In this document: piece by piece, positions 1-5,363 of the stretch | Numbering within the stretch: the first letter of the stretch is position 1 | Layout: each line of letters starts with the position of its first letter | NCBI GenBank assembly: GCA_021770615.1 | Contig: JAETQR010000083.1 | Span: 1-8,111, forward strand | Source of the DNA: Lachnospiraceae bacterium | GTDB taxonomy: Bacteria; Bacillota_A; Clostridia; Lachnospirales; Lachnospiraceae | Direction: 5' to 3' | Length of the DNA stretch: 8,111 nt | The notes under the pieces: model-generated | The model's input: the letters and a program-made list of their open reading frames with translations, nothing else | What the model was told of the DNA's origin: nothing | The model's database searches: none | Made by a program: the position numbers and the translations under genes

Positions 1-48
1 AGTTGTTATGATTATTACATAGAACGTCATGCTTTGAAGTTATGTTGA
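1..48 (+). CDS. C-terminal tail of a probable group II intron-encoded reverse transcriptase (partial)
   Basis: Only the last 15 codons would be in the window. Frame 1 is open from the window edge to a TGA at 46-48 (ending ...ERHALKLC); the other two frames stop earlier. An intron-encoded reverse transcriptase/maturase normally ends just upstream of domain V, and this stop lies immediately before the first base pair of domain V, so position fits. Fifteen residues hold no domain that can be recognised, so the identification rests on the intron context alone. The alternative is that this is non-coding intron RNA. Confidence 0.4.
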   Translation, partial: SCYDYYIERHALKLC

Positions 49-114
49 ACCGCCGTATGCCGAACGGCACGTACTGGTGGTGTGAGAGGGGAGATTTAAT
101 CTCCCCTACTCGAT
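1..114 (+). mobile_element. Group II intron, 3' terminal part (domains V and VI)
   Basis: The segment folds as the catalytic 3' end of a bacterial group II intron. Domain V is at about 49-81: 49-57 pairs with 72-81, and an inner GCC/GGC stem (59-61 with 66-68) closes a GAAC loop. Domain VI is at 84-111: GAG 84-86 pairs with CTC 109-111, A87 with T107, and 88-95 with 99-106. This leaves A108 as the single bulged adenosine, 7 nt from an intron end at ...CGAT (114), matching the AY 3' terminus. The sequence GTGGTGTGAGAGG after domain V is, from memory, typical of a common family of clostridial group II introns. The body of the intron lies outside the window. The exact 3' boundary (114) is inferred from domain VI geometry. 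Confidence 0.82.
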
Positions 115-129
115 TGTGCTACGTTTCAC

Positions 130-158
130 TTGCGAAAACAGGCGGTATTGTATATAAT
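130..158 (+). promoter_or_regulatory. Sigma-A-type promoter for the CapA-family gene
   Basis: TTGCGA (130-135) and TATAAT (153-158) are separated by 17 bases, a near-consensus housekeeping promoter; transcription should start near 165, giving a leader of about 40 nt. The -35 box begins only 16 bases after the inferred end of the group II intron (114), so the intron sits just upstream of the promoter rather than within the transcript. Confidence 0.75.
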
Positions 159-204
159 TATGTATTGTCAGAGGCGTGATTAAAAGAAATTACGGAGGAT
201 GAAA

Positions 205-1248
205 ATGAAAAATTACGGCAGGAGGATCCTGGTGGCAGGCTTGATGGCAGCATTGTTACTGCTATCCGCAATGGCAGATGAAGCACCGGTTTGTGCAAAA
301 AAACAGGAAAAAAAGGAATTTACGCTGAGTGCGGCGGGAGATTGTACGTTTGCCAGTGATATCAAACAACCTGCCAGCGTAAATTTTTTTTCGATGTATC
401 ATAAAAAATCACCAGATTATTTTTTGAAAAAAGTACAGTCTGTATTTGCAAAAGATGATTTGACGATTGTTAATTTTGAAGGAACGCTCAGCAATGCGGG
501 AAAACGGGTGGATAAAAAGTGGGCGTTTCGCGGGAGGCCGGAGTTTGTAAAAATTCTGCAGAAGGGTTCCGTGGAGGCAGTTTCATTTTCAAATAACCAT
601 ACGCGTGATTATGGGGAAAAGAGTCATGCAGATACGATGGATATACTAAAAAAAGGTAGTATTGCGTTTTCTACAGAGACCAAAACGGCAATCCGGCAGG
701 TGAATGGAATCCGGGTGGGACTGGTGTCCGTGTCAAGCATCGAACCGGTCGGTGCACCGGAAAGTCAGTTGAGAAATGCCATGAAAGAAATTAAGAAGAA
801 GAATCCGGAGGTTATCCTTGTTAGTATGCATTCGGGGATTGAATATACGCAGGAGATTCAGCCGGTGCAAAAAAGACTCAGCCGGGTAGCTATCGATCTG
901 GGGGCGGATCTTGTGATCGGGCATCACCCGCATATCATACAGGGAATCGATAAATACAAAGGATGTTATATCATCTATAGCCTGGGCAATTTCTGCTTTG
1001 GCGGAAATACGAATCCGCCTGATAAAGATACTATGATCTTCCAACAGACATTTGTAGTAAAAAACGGGAAATTAGAGAAAAAGAAAAATGCCAGAGTGAT
1101 ACCGTGCCGTCTCAGCGGGCAGGATGGCATCAATAATTATCAGCCGGTCATAAGTAAGGGGAGCCGGAAGAAAAAGTGTATTTCGAGACTGAAATCGTAT
1201 TCGGCACAATATGGAGTAAAGGTCAGGGATGATGGGAGCATAAAATAA
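205..1248 (+). CDS. CapA-family exported metallophosphatase-like protein
   Basis: CapA/PgsA-type protein of the poly-gamma-glutamate capsule family, which has a calcineurin-like metallophosphoesterase fold. Visible motifs (numbered from the ATG at 199; subtract 2 for the start chosen here): AAGDCTF (Asp48), VNFEGTL (Asn92, Glu94), SNNH (132-134), HSGIE (211-215), GHHPH (241-245) and YSLGNF (260-265), all in family order. An N-terminal RR plus a hydrophobic stretch (residues about 9-24) followed by a SAMA-type cleavage site indicates Sec export; there is no lipobox cysteine. The GGAGG at 194-198 touches the ATG at 199 but lies 6 bases before the in-frame ATG at 205, so 205 is preferred. No capB/capC ligase or transporter genes lie nearby, so the polymer-synthesis name should not be taken literally; a wall or polymer-related hydrolase or binding role is possible. 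The LytTR regulator gene follows after 48 bases, so the two may be cotranscribed. Confidence 0.88.
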   Translation: MKNYGRRILVAGLMAALLLLSAMADEAPVCAKKQEKKEFTLSAAGDCTFASDIKQPASVNFFSMYHKKSPDYFLKKVQSVFAKDDLTIVNFEGTLSNAGKRVDKKWAFRGRPEFVKILQKGSVEAVSFSNNHTRDYGEKSHADTMDILKKGSIAFSTETKTAIRQVNGIRVGLVSVSSIEPVGAPESQLRNAMKEIKKKNPEVILVSMHSGIEYTQEIQPVQKRLSRVAIDLGADLVIGHHPHIIQGIDKYKGCYIIYSLGNFCFGGNTNPPDKDTMIFQQTFVVKNGKLEKKKNARVIPCRLSGQDGINNYQPVISKGSRKKKCISRLKSYSAQYGVKVRDDGSIK

Positions 1249-1296
1249 AATCCATCCGGGAGTATATTGAGGTCAAGGCGAAAGGTGAGATTTGAG

Positions 1297-2040
1297 TTGA
1301 AAAATATATTGATTTTAGAGGATGACAGGGAGAACAATAAAATGCTCTCCGATCTGCTCTCACATTGCAGGGAAACGATCTGTATATATTCTGCGTACGA
1401 TGAGAAGGAAGCGATGCAGCTTGCGACGGAGTGTTACATTGATCTGTTTGTCATTGATATTTCCCTGCATGGCGAAAAAGCCCATGATACATCGGGTGTC
1501 GCATTTGCAAAAAAAATACGTAAGATTGAACATTATGAGATCACGCCGGTTATTTTCGTGACCTCAGTTGCAAACATGGAACTCCGGACATACAGGGAGG
1601 TTTCCTGTTTTAGTTATATCCTCAAACCACTGGATACAGGCAAGAAAAATGAATTGCTCCGCGATGCGGAGAAATTATTAAAAAGCGCAAAGAGGAAAGA
1701 TCAGAAAGAAAGCTATTATTTTAAGATTGATTCGGTTTATTATCCGATTCGGATTTCAGATATCGTTACGATCAAATGTGAGAACCGGAAACTGCTGGTC
1801 CGCACAAAAAAGGATCAGTTTTATGTATCCAATATAACGCTGAAGCAGGTCGTAAAAGATCTTAACAAAATGGGATGCAATCCTTTTGCAGAGTGCCGCC
1901 GGGGAGTTCTGGTGAATCCGGATTATATTGAGAATATAGACAGAGTAAATAAATGTTTGAAAGTGCACTATGAGGAAAATGTGATCGGGTTTGGAAATTC
2001 AAAATGGCTTTCCGTATTTCAGGGAGTGATCCGTCACTGA
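1297..2040 (+). CDS. LytTR-family (AgrA/ComE-like) response regulator, orphan in this window
   Basis: Two-domain transcriptional regulator of 247 residues. Residues 1-125 are a receiver domain: acidic pair Asp9/Asp10 (LEDD), phospho-acceptor Asp54 (FVIDISL), Thr89 (FVTS) and Lys110 (ILKPLD). Residues about 140-247 are a LytTR DNA-binding domain, with the typical segment ECRRGVLVNPDYIENIDRVN. Start: TTG at 1297 has an AAAGGTGAG site (1281-1289) 7 bases upstream and gives the canonical MKNILILEDD terminus; an upstream in-frame TTG at 1267 and a GTG at 1285 are poorer. Such regulators usually answer a peptide- or membrane-sensing histidine kinase (HPK10 type) and control quorum, bacteriocin or surface genes. 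No kinase is present here, so signal and partner are unknown. The next gene downstream has its own promoter and is a plausible, unproven target. Confidence 0.9.
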   Translation: MKNILILEDDRENNKMLSDLLSHCRETICIYSAYDEKEAMQLATECYIDLFVIDISLHGEKAHDTSGVAFAKKIRKIEHYEITPVIFVTSVANMELRTYREVSCFSYILKPLDTGKKNELLRDAEKLLKSAKRKDQKESYYFKIDSVYYPIRISDIVTIKCENRKLLVRTKKDQFYVSNITLKQVVKDLNKMGCNPFAECRRGVLVNPDYIENIDRVNKCLKVHYEENVIGFGNSKWLSVFQGVIRH

Positions 2041-2252
2041 AAGTTGCACCGGAGAGGAGACAAAAAGACCGGATTATATATGAATAAATATCGGAATTGA
2101 AGGGTTTAAATGAGTTGAAAAGGCGTATTTTTTCAAAAAACAGAAATTTCAGACAGGAAATAACACGATTCGCACAATATTTGTGATTTTTTACCCCCTG
2201 TTCCTATACAATAGAGATTGTATACAAGTACGAAGGAGGAACAGCAATTATT
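2041..2252 (+). other. AT-rich intergenic region between the LytTR regulator and the C39-like gene
   Basis: This 212-base gap contains no ORF of useful length. It holds a small inverted repeat at the end of the preceding gene (AGTGA/TCACT around 2026-2039, without a T-run, so not a convincing terminator). It also has two short direct repeats, ACAGAAATT (2140) and ACAGGAAAT (2153), and the promoter described separately. No match to the published AgrA-type paired 9-bp repeats could be found by eye. Confidence 0.5.
2181..2212 (+). promoter_or_regulatory. Candidate promoter with a 20-bp spacer and an overlapping inverted repeat
   Basis: TACAAT (2207-2212) is a good -10 box. The best -35 candidate is TTGTGA (2181-2186), which gives a 20-base spacer, longer than the 17-base optimum and typical of weak or activator-dependent promoters. 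The right arm of a small palindrome, CACAA-TAT-TTGTG (2173-2185), overlaps that -35 box. Transcription would start near 2219, about 34 bases upstream of the ATG at 2253. The -10 assignment is fairly safe; the -35 and the operator are inference. Confidence 0.5.
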
Positions 2253-3179
2253 ATGGAGTACATACTACCGCCTCTCAAAAATGTAAATGACAGTAATAAT
2301 AATTTTATGGGGGCATTTGTGAATTTAATGCGTTATAAAGGGATTGAACTGGATGAGAGAAAGGTTCAGTTATTTTATGCGGGGATCAGGTTAAATCTGA
2401 CGTATCGTGATGAGATAAATTTAAGTTCCAATTTTTCTCAGGGAGTTCATAATTTTTGTGCGGAAAATAATATAAAATTCAGGGAGATGAATATTCCCTC
2501 CGACTATATGAAGGAAGCGGTCCACGATATACTTGTGACAGACGGGCCATGTATCATTTTTCTCGATTCAGGAAATTTCAAATATTATAAATCTTTTGTA
2601 AATGACAATGTCAGTCATTGCGTGACAGTGACGGGGATCGATGAAGGCGGGTTTCACATTGTGGATTCGTATGCATCACCAGCGCCGGGAAGTGTATATC
2701 AGGGTGTGCTGCCCTTTTCTGCGATCAGTGATCAAAAAACAAAGAGGCAGGTCAGGATTGCTTATGTAGAAGGGGAAGCGAAGAATTCATTTGATGATGC
2801 CAGGTTGAATTTAACGTTGGAACGACAGAAATATGTCAATGAAAATATTTATATGGAACCGGGCAGCAGATTGAAGACAAGTGCAGATTATTGTGAGTAT
2901 ATCCAGTCGGATCTTTCTGTATTTAAGGGAGGAATGCTCCGGAAGGTTGCATATAACATCATGACAGACACCCATGTCCCACAGATCAGGATGATCATAC
3001 CGTTATTTGTCAGAGAAAAGGAAAAATATGCAAAATTATGCAGATTAAGTAATGACTGGCTGCTTTTATCATATCGTTTTCTTAAAGACAGTTTCAGCAC
3101 CCCTTTTCAGGGACAGGAGGTTTTGCTTGAAAATTACAGGGCGTTAGTAAACAGAGAGCAGGATATTTATATGCGGTAG
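2253..3179 (+). CDS. C39-peptidase/BtrH-like N-terminal domain protein, apparently lacking the catalytic cysteine
   Basis: The N-terminal half (about 1-175) resembles the papain-like fold shared by C39 peptidases and the BtrH N-terminal domain (an acyl/peptidyl-transfer enzyme of butirosin synthesis). It has an N-terminal helix segment (FMGAFVNLMRYKG, 18-30), a strand with the usual histidine (SHCVTVTGID, His122) and the following Asp (GFHIVDSY, Asp138). Where the family has a cysteine at the head of the helix, this protein reads DSNNNF (13-18), so the nucleophile seems missing. The C-terminal part (about 180-308) is mostly helical, charged and unrecognised. There is no signal peptide or membrane segment, so it should be cytoplasmic. 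A GGAGG site lies at 2235-2239, 13 bases from the ATG, which is long; no better start was found. The assignment is by motif and fold pattern only; substrate unknown. It may be under control of the LytTR regulator upstream. Confidence 0.55.
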   Translation: MEYILPPLKNVNDSNNNFMGAFVNLMRYKGIELDERKVQLFYAGIRLNLTYRDEINLSSNFSQGVHNFCAENNIKFREMNIPSDYMKEAVHDILVTDGPCIIFLDSGNFKYYKSFVNDNVSHCVTVTGIDEGGFHIVDSYASPAPGSVYQGVLPFSAISDQKTKRQVRIAYVEGEAKNSFDDARLNLTLERQKYVNENIYMEPGSRLKTSADYCEYIQSDLSVFKGGMLRKVAYNIMTDTHVPQIRMIIPLFVREKEKYAKLCRLSNDWLLLSYRFLKDSFSTPFQGQEVLLENYRALVNREQDIYMR

Positions 3180-3180
3180 C

Positions 3181-3226
3181 CGGAACGGCGACACCATTTC
3201 AAATTGGCATCGCCGTTTCCGATTTT
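3181..3226 (+). terminator. Hairpin terminator between convergent genes
   Basis: CGGAACGGCGA (3181-3191) pairs with TCGCCGTTTCCG (3210-3221) with one bulged base, and further pairing (CCA-TTT with AAATTGG) continues inside. A short run, ATTTTA, follows on the plus strand, so it would end transcription of the C39-like gene. The other side has no T-run on the minus strand, so I do not call it bidirectional, although the hairpin lies just beyond the stop codon of the facing thiamine diphosphokinase gene. Confidence 0.6.
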
Positions 3227-3860
3227 ATAGGTTCCGGCTCCATAAAACCAGAAGAGTGCCCTTTTCTACGCTTATGATCCCTTTTTTTCCGATTGCTTCG
3301 TTACTCACCCCGAGAGGAAAGGTATTGGTCAGGATTGCTCCCGTGATTTCATATTTTAATCCCCGGATGGTTACGTTTTCGCTTCTGTCGCTAAGCGAAA
3401 AAACAGAAACATAACCAGTGATATCTTTTGGGATCGTGTAGCTGCTGTTGTGGATGACAGTGAGTTCATAATCTTCGTGATAAAGGATAGCATTTGCGCC
3501 TTCTGCGGCGAGAAAGGAAAGGGCCTGGATATTGGCGATCGTGTGATCCAAGCGTCCACCCAGTCCGCCGTAGATCGAAAAGGTTTTGTAACCTTTGGAC
3601 AGTCCGAGACGGATGGCAAGAATCATGTCTGTGTCGTCTTTTTCCGGGGGATAGGTATATCTCTCGCAGATCGTATCTTCCCAGACTTCATTTGATACAA
3701 CAGAATCAAAATCCCCGAGGACGATATCCGCCCGCAGGCCGAGCTGGAGCAGATGATCGTATCCGCCATCAGCGGCGATGACCAGATCCTCATCAGATAA
3801 GGTGATCTCACAGGGACAGAATTCGCCTGCGCCAAAGATATAACAGACAGGGGTTTCCAT
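3225..3860 (-). CDS. thiN: Thiamine diphosphokinase (thiamine pyrophosphokinase)
   Basis: Transfers pyrophosphate from ATP to thiamine, giving thiamine diphosphate, the cofactor of pyruvate:ferredoxin oxidoreductase, transketolase and related enzymes; cytoplasmic. Diagnostic motifs in order: VIAADGGYDH, LGDFDSV, PPEKDDTDM (substrate and Mg2+ binding acidic cluster) and GGLGGRLDHTIAN, followed by the C-terminal beta-rich thiamine-binding domain with SNEAIGKKG. Length (211 residues from this start) is normal for bacterial TPK. Start: an AAAGG site (3874-3878) abuts the outer ATG (3872), leaving almost no spacing, whereas the ATG at 3860 begins METPVCYIFGAG, close to family N-termini, but with a long 13-base spacing; 3860 is preferred with moderate certainty. 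It lies 36 bases downstream of the Mrp gene on the same strand, so it is probably cotranscribed with it. No TPP riboswitch is visible upstream. Confidence 0.93.
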   Translation of the reverse strand: METPVCYIFGAGEFCPCEITLSDEDLVIAADGGYDHLLQLGLRADIVLGDFDSVVSNEVWEDTICERYTYPPEKDDTDMILAIRLGLSKGYKTFSIYGGLGGRLDHTIANIQALSFLAAEGANAILYHEDYELTVIHNSSYTIPKDITGYVSVFSLSDRSENVTIRGLKYEITGAILTNTFPLGVSNEAIGKKGIISVEKGTLLVLWSRNL

Positions 3861-3908
3861 GTTTATACCCATTCCTTTCGCTTTTAAAAATAAACCAGAG
3901 TGTGGTTG

Positions 3909-4733
3909 TTATTCCATTTTTTCGATGATATTTATCGTATCATCCATATAATCAAATTCAAAATCTTCAATCTTTCCGGTGTCAACTGCTTTTGTAAGTT
4001 CAGGATTGATCGGAAGCTGGCACAGAACAAGAAGACCATACTGATCAGCGATTTCTTTTACATGGCTCTCACCAAATACGGAAATTTTCCGGCCGCAGTC
4101 CGGGCACTGGGCATAGCTCATGTTCTCAACGATCCCAAGAACCGGAATATTCATCATTTCGGCCATTTTAACTGCCTTTCCTACGATCAGGGACACAAGA
4201 TCCTGTGGGGTTGTGACCACGATGATCCCGTCTACCGGAATAGACTGGAATACCGTCAGGGGGACATCTCCGGTTCCGGGTGGCATATCTACAAAAAGAT
4301 AATCCACATCTTTCCAGAGCACATCCGTCCAGAACTGTTTTACAGTCCCGGCGATAACAGGCCCTCTCCAGATAACAGGATCTGTTTCATCTTCAAGCAG
4401 AAGATTGATCGACATGATGTCAATATTCGTTTTTGATTTTACAGGAAAGATCGTTGTAGAGTTTCCTGTGGCTTTTTCTTTTATTCCAAATGCTTTTGGT
4501 ATCGATGGGCCGGTGATATCCGCATCCATAATTCCGCAGTGGTATCCTCTGCGGCTGAACGCAACAGCGAGAAGGTCTGTGACCATGGATTTTCCCACGC
4601 CTCCCTTGCCGCTTACGACACCAATCACCTTTTTTATCCTGCTGTCCGGATGTGGTTTTTCGATCAGGGACTCCGGCGTCCTGTCGCTGCAGTTTGAACT
4701 GCAATTAGAACAATCATGATTGCAATCGCTCAT
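3909..4733 (-). CDS. Mrp/ApbC (NBP35-like) P-loop ATPase, Fe-S cluster carrier
   Basis: ParA/MinD-type deviant Walker ATPase that carries and delivers [4Fe-4S] clusters as a dimer in the cytoplasm. Visible: deviant Walker A GKGGVGKS (42-49), MDADITGPSIP (69-79, Asp70/Asp72), VDMPPGTGD (148-156, the signature of the family), and CPDC (210-213), the pair of cysteines that bridges the cluster between subunits. The N-terminus adds Cys4, Cys8, Cys11 and Cys15, an NBP35-like cysteine-rich extension found in many anaerobe homologues. The length of 274 is normal for a form lacking the N-terminal DUF59 domain. AAGGAAG lies 9 bases before the ATG. It is divergent from a cysteine-rich C_GCAxxG_C_C gene and upstream of thiN; the shared divergent control region suggests redox or metal-linked regulation (inference). 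Confidence 0.93.
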   Translation of the reverse strand: MSDCNHDCSNCSSNCSDRTPESLIEKPHPDSRIKKVIGVVSGKGGVGKSMVTDLLAVAFSRRGYHCGIMDADITGPSIPKAFGIKEKATGNSTTIFPVKSKTNIDIMSINLLLEDETDPVIWRGPVIAGTVKQFWTDVLWKDVDYLFVDMPPGTGDVPLTVFQSIPVDGIIVVTTPQDLVSLIVGKAVKMAEMMNIPVLGIVENMSYAQCPDCGRKISVFGESHVKEIADQYGLLVLCQLPINPELTKAVDTGKIEDFEFDYMDDTINIIEKME

Positions 4734-4769
4734 AATAGCTGCTTCCTTTCTTTAATAAAAATCAGATCA

Positions 4770-4802
4770 TTGACCTGACCGTGCTGTCAGGCTAACTATA
4801 AA
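4770..4802 (+). promoter_or_regulatory. Candidate promoter of the C_GCAxxG_C_C gene with an overlong spacer
   Basis: TTGACC (4770-4775) and TATAAA (4797-4802) are separated by 21 bases. The spacer is almost filled by a perfect 6-bp inverted repeat. Spacers of 19-20 bp with a palindrome inside are the hallmark of promoters activated by MerR-family regulators; 21 is one beyond the usual range. An alternative, TTGATT (4818-4823) with a poor -10, is less convincing. Confidence 0.45.
4774..4791. promoter_or_regulatory. Inverted repeat CCTGAC-N6-GTCAGG, candidate operator in the divergent region
   Basis: CCTGAC (4774-4779) and GTCAGG (4786-4791) form a perfect 6-bp dyad with a 6-base centre. It starts inside the plus-strand -35 box and lies just after the predicted start point of the minus-strand promoter, so a bound protein could affect both genes. 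No regulator gene is next to it, so the cognate protein is unknown. A 5' leader hairpin of the Mrp mRNA is the alternative. Confidence 0.5.
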
Positions 4803-4829
4803 TTTAATACGAAACCTTGATTTTGTCAA
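4801..4829 (-). promoter_or_regulatory. Promoter of the Mrp-thiN transcript (minus strand)
   Basis: Read on the minus strand, a perfect TTGACA (complement of 4824-4829) is followed after 17 bases by TAAATT (complement of 4801-4806). Transcription should start near 4794, giving a leader of about 60 nt. The inverted repeat at 4774-4791 falls just downstream of that start point and could act as an operator or as a 5' leader hairpin. Confidence 0.65.
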
Positions 4830-4868
4830 TGAATTATGGCATTCTTAAAAAAAGAAAGGAAGATTAAA

Positions 4869-5363
4869 ATGATTTCAAGAAAAGAAAAAGGAATGGAACT
4901 GTTTATGCAGGGTTATAACTGCTCGCAGGCGGTTGTGCTTGCTTTTGCAGATGTGATCGGAGTGGATCAGGATCAGGCGGCCAGATTGTCGGCATCGTTT
5001 GGCGGAGGTCTGGCGAGGCTGCGCCATGTGTGCGGGACTGTTTCCGGGATGTCAATGGTGGCGGGAATGCTGACTGCTTCTTCTGATCCGAAAGATACCC
5101 AAAAGAAAAAAGAGAATTATGAGATGGTGCAAAGATTGGCAGGAGAGTTTGAAAAGCGTAATGGGAGCATCATATGCCGTGAGCTTCTCGGGCTTGGAAC
5201 GGAGCGCACATCTGTCGGAAAAGAGTATCGGGAAGGCGCTGCACCAGAGCCAAGGACAAAAGAATATTATGATAAGAGACCGTGTAAGGAGCTGGTGGGA
5301 GAGGCCTGTGAGATCCTGGAGGATTTTCTCTTTAGCCAGGTTGACAAGGAAATTGATTTTTAG
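4869..5363 (+). CDS. C_GCAxxG_C_C family protein (conserved multi-cysteine protein, probably redox/metal-linked)
   Basis: Small family common in anaerobes and of unproven biochemical function; members are thought to bind a metal or cofactor or to have a redox role because of their conserved cysteines. Here 164 residues with Cys18 (GYNCSQAV), the SFGGG segment (43-47), CGTVSG (55-60; the family usually has Ala where Thr57 is), Cys103 (IICRELLG), and Cys139 (RPCKELV), plus a further Cys147. There is no signal peptide, so it is cytoplasmic. Start: AAAGGAAG (4855-4862) lies 6 bases before the ATG at 4869; the upstream in-frame ATG at 4836 lacks a binding site. The last 11 or so codons and the TAG lie inside a long inverted repeat (5332-5616), so the natural C-terminus may have been replaced. 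Divergent from the Mrp gene. Confidence 0.85.
   Translation: MISRKEKGMELFMQGYNCSQAVVLAFADVIGVDQDQAARLSASFGGGLARLRHVCGTVSGMSMVAGMLTASSDPKDTQKKKENYEMVQRLAGEFEKRNGSIICRELLGLGTERTSVGKEYREGAAPEPRTKEYYDKRPCKELVGEACEILEDFLFSQVDKEIDF

Noticed and set aside
384..391. Run of eight T's in the capA coding region as a phase-variation tract
   Set aside because: Runs of seven or eight A or T are frequent in this AT-rich gene and no evidence of slippage can be read from one sequence.
2101..2161. Paired direct repeats as a LytTR (AgrA-like) binding site
   Set aside because: ACAGAAATT and ACAGGAAAT are 13 bases apart start to start, not the ~21 expected for two LytTR half-sites, and lack the GTT core of the consensus.
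3900..4436. 178-codon open frame on the plus strand, antisense to the Mrp gene
   Set aside because: It lies almost wholly opposite a clear Mrp coding sequence, has no ribosome binding site, and shows no recognisable protein motif; it is a shadow frame.
4734..4868. TPP riboswitch or other riboswitch in front of the mrp-thiN transcript
   Set aside because: The leader is only about 60 nt and lacks the conserved CUGAGA and ACCUGA elements of the TPP aptamer in the right arrangement; only the small dyad is present.
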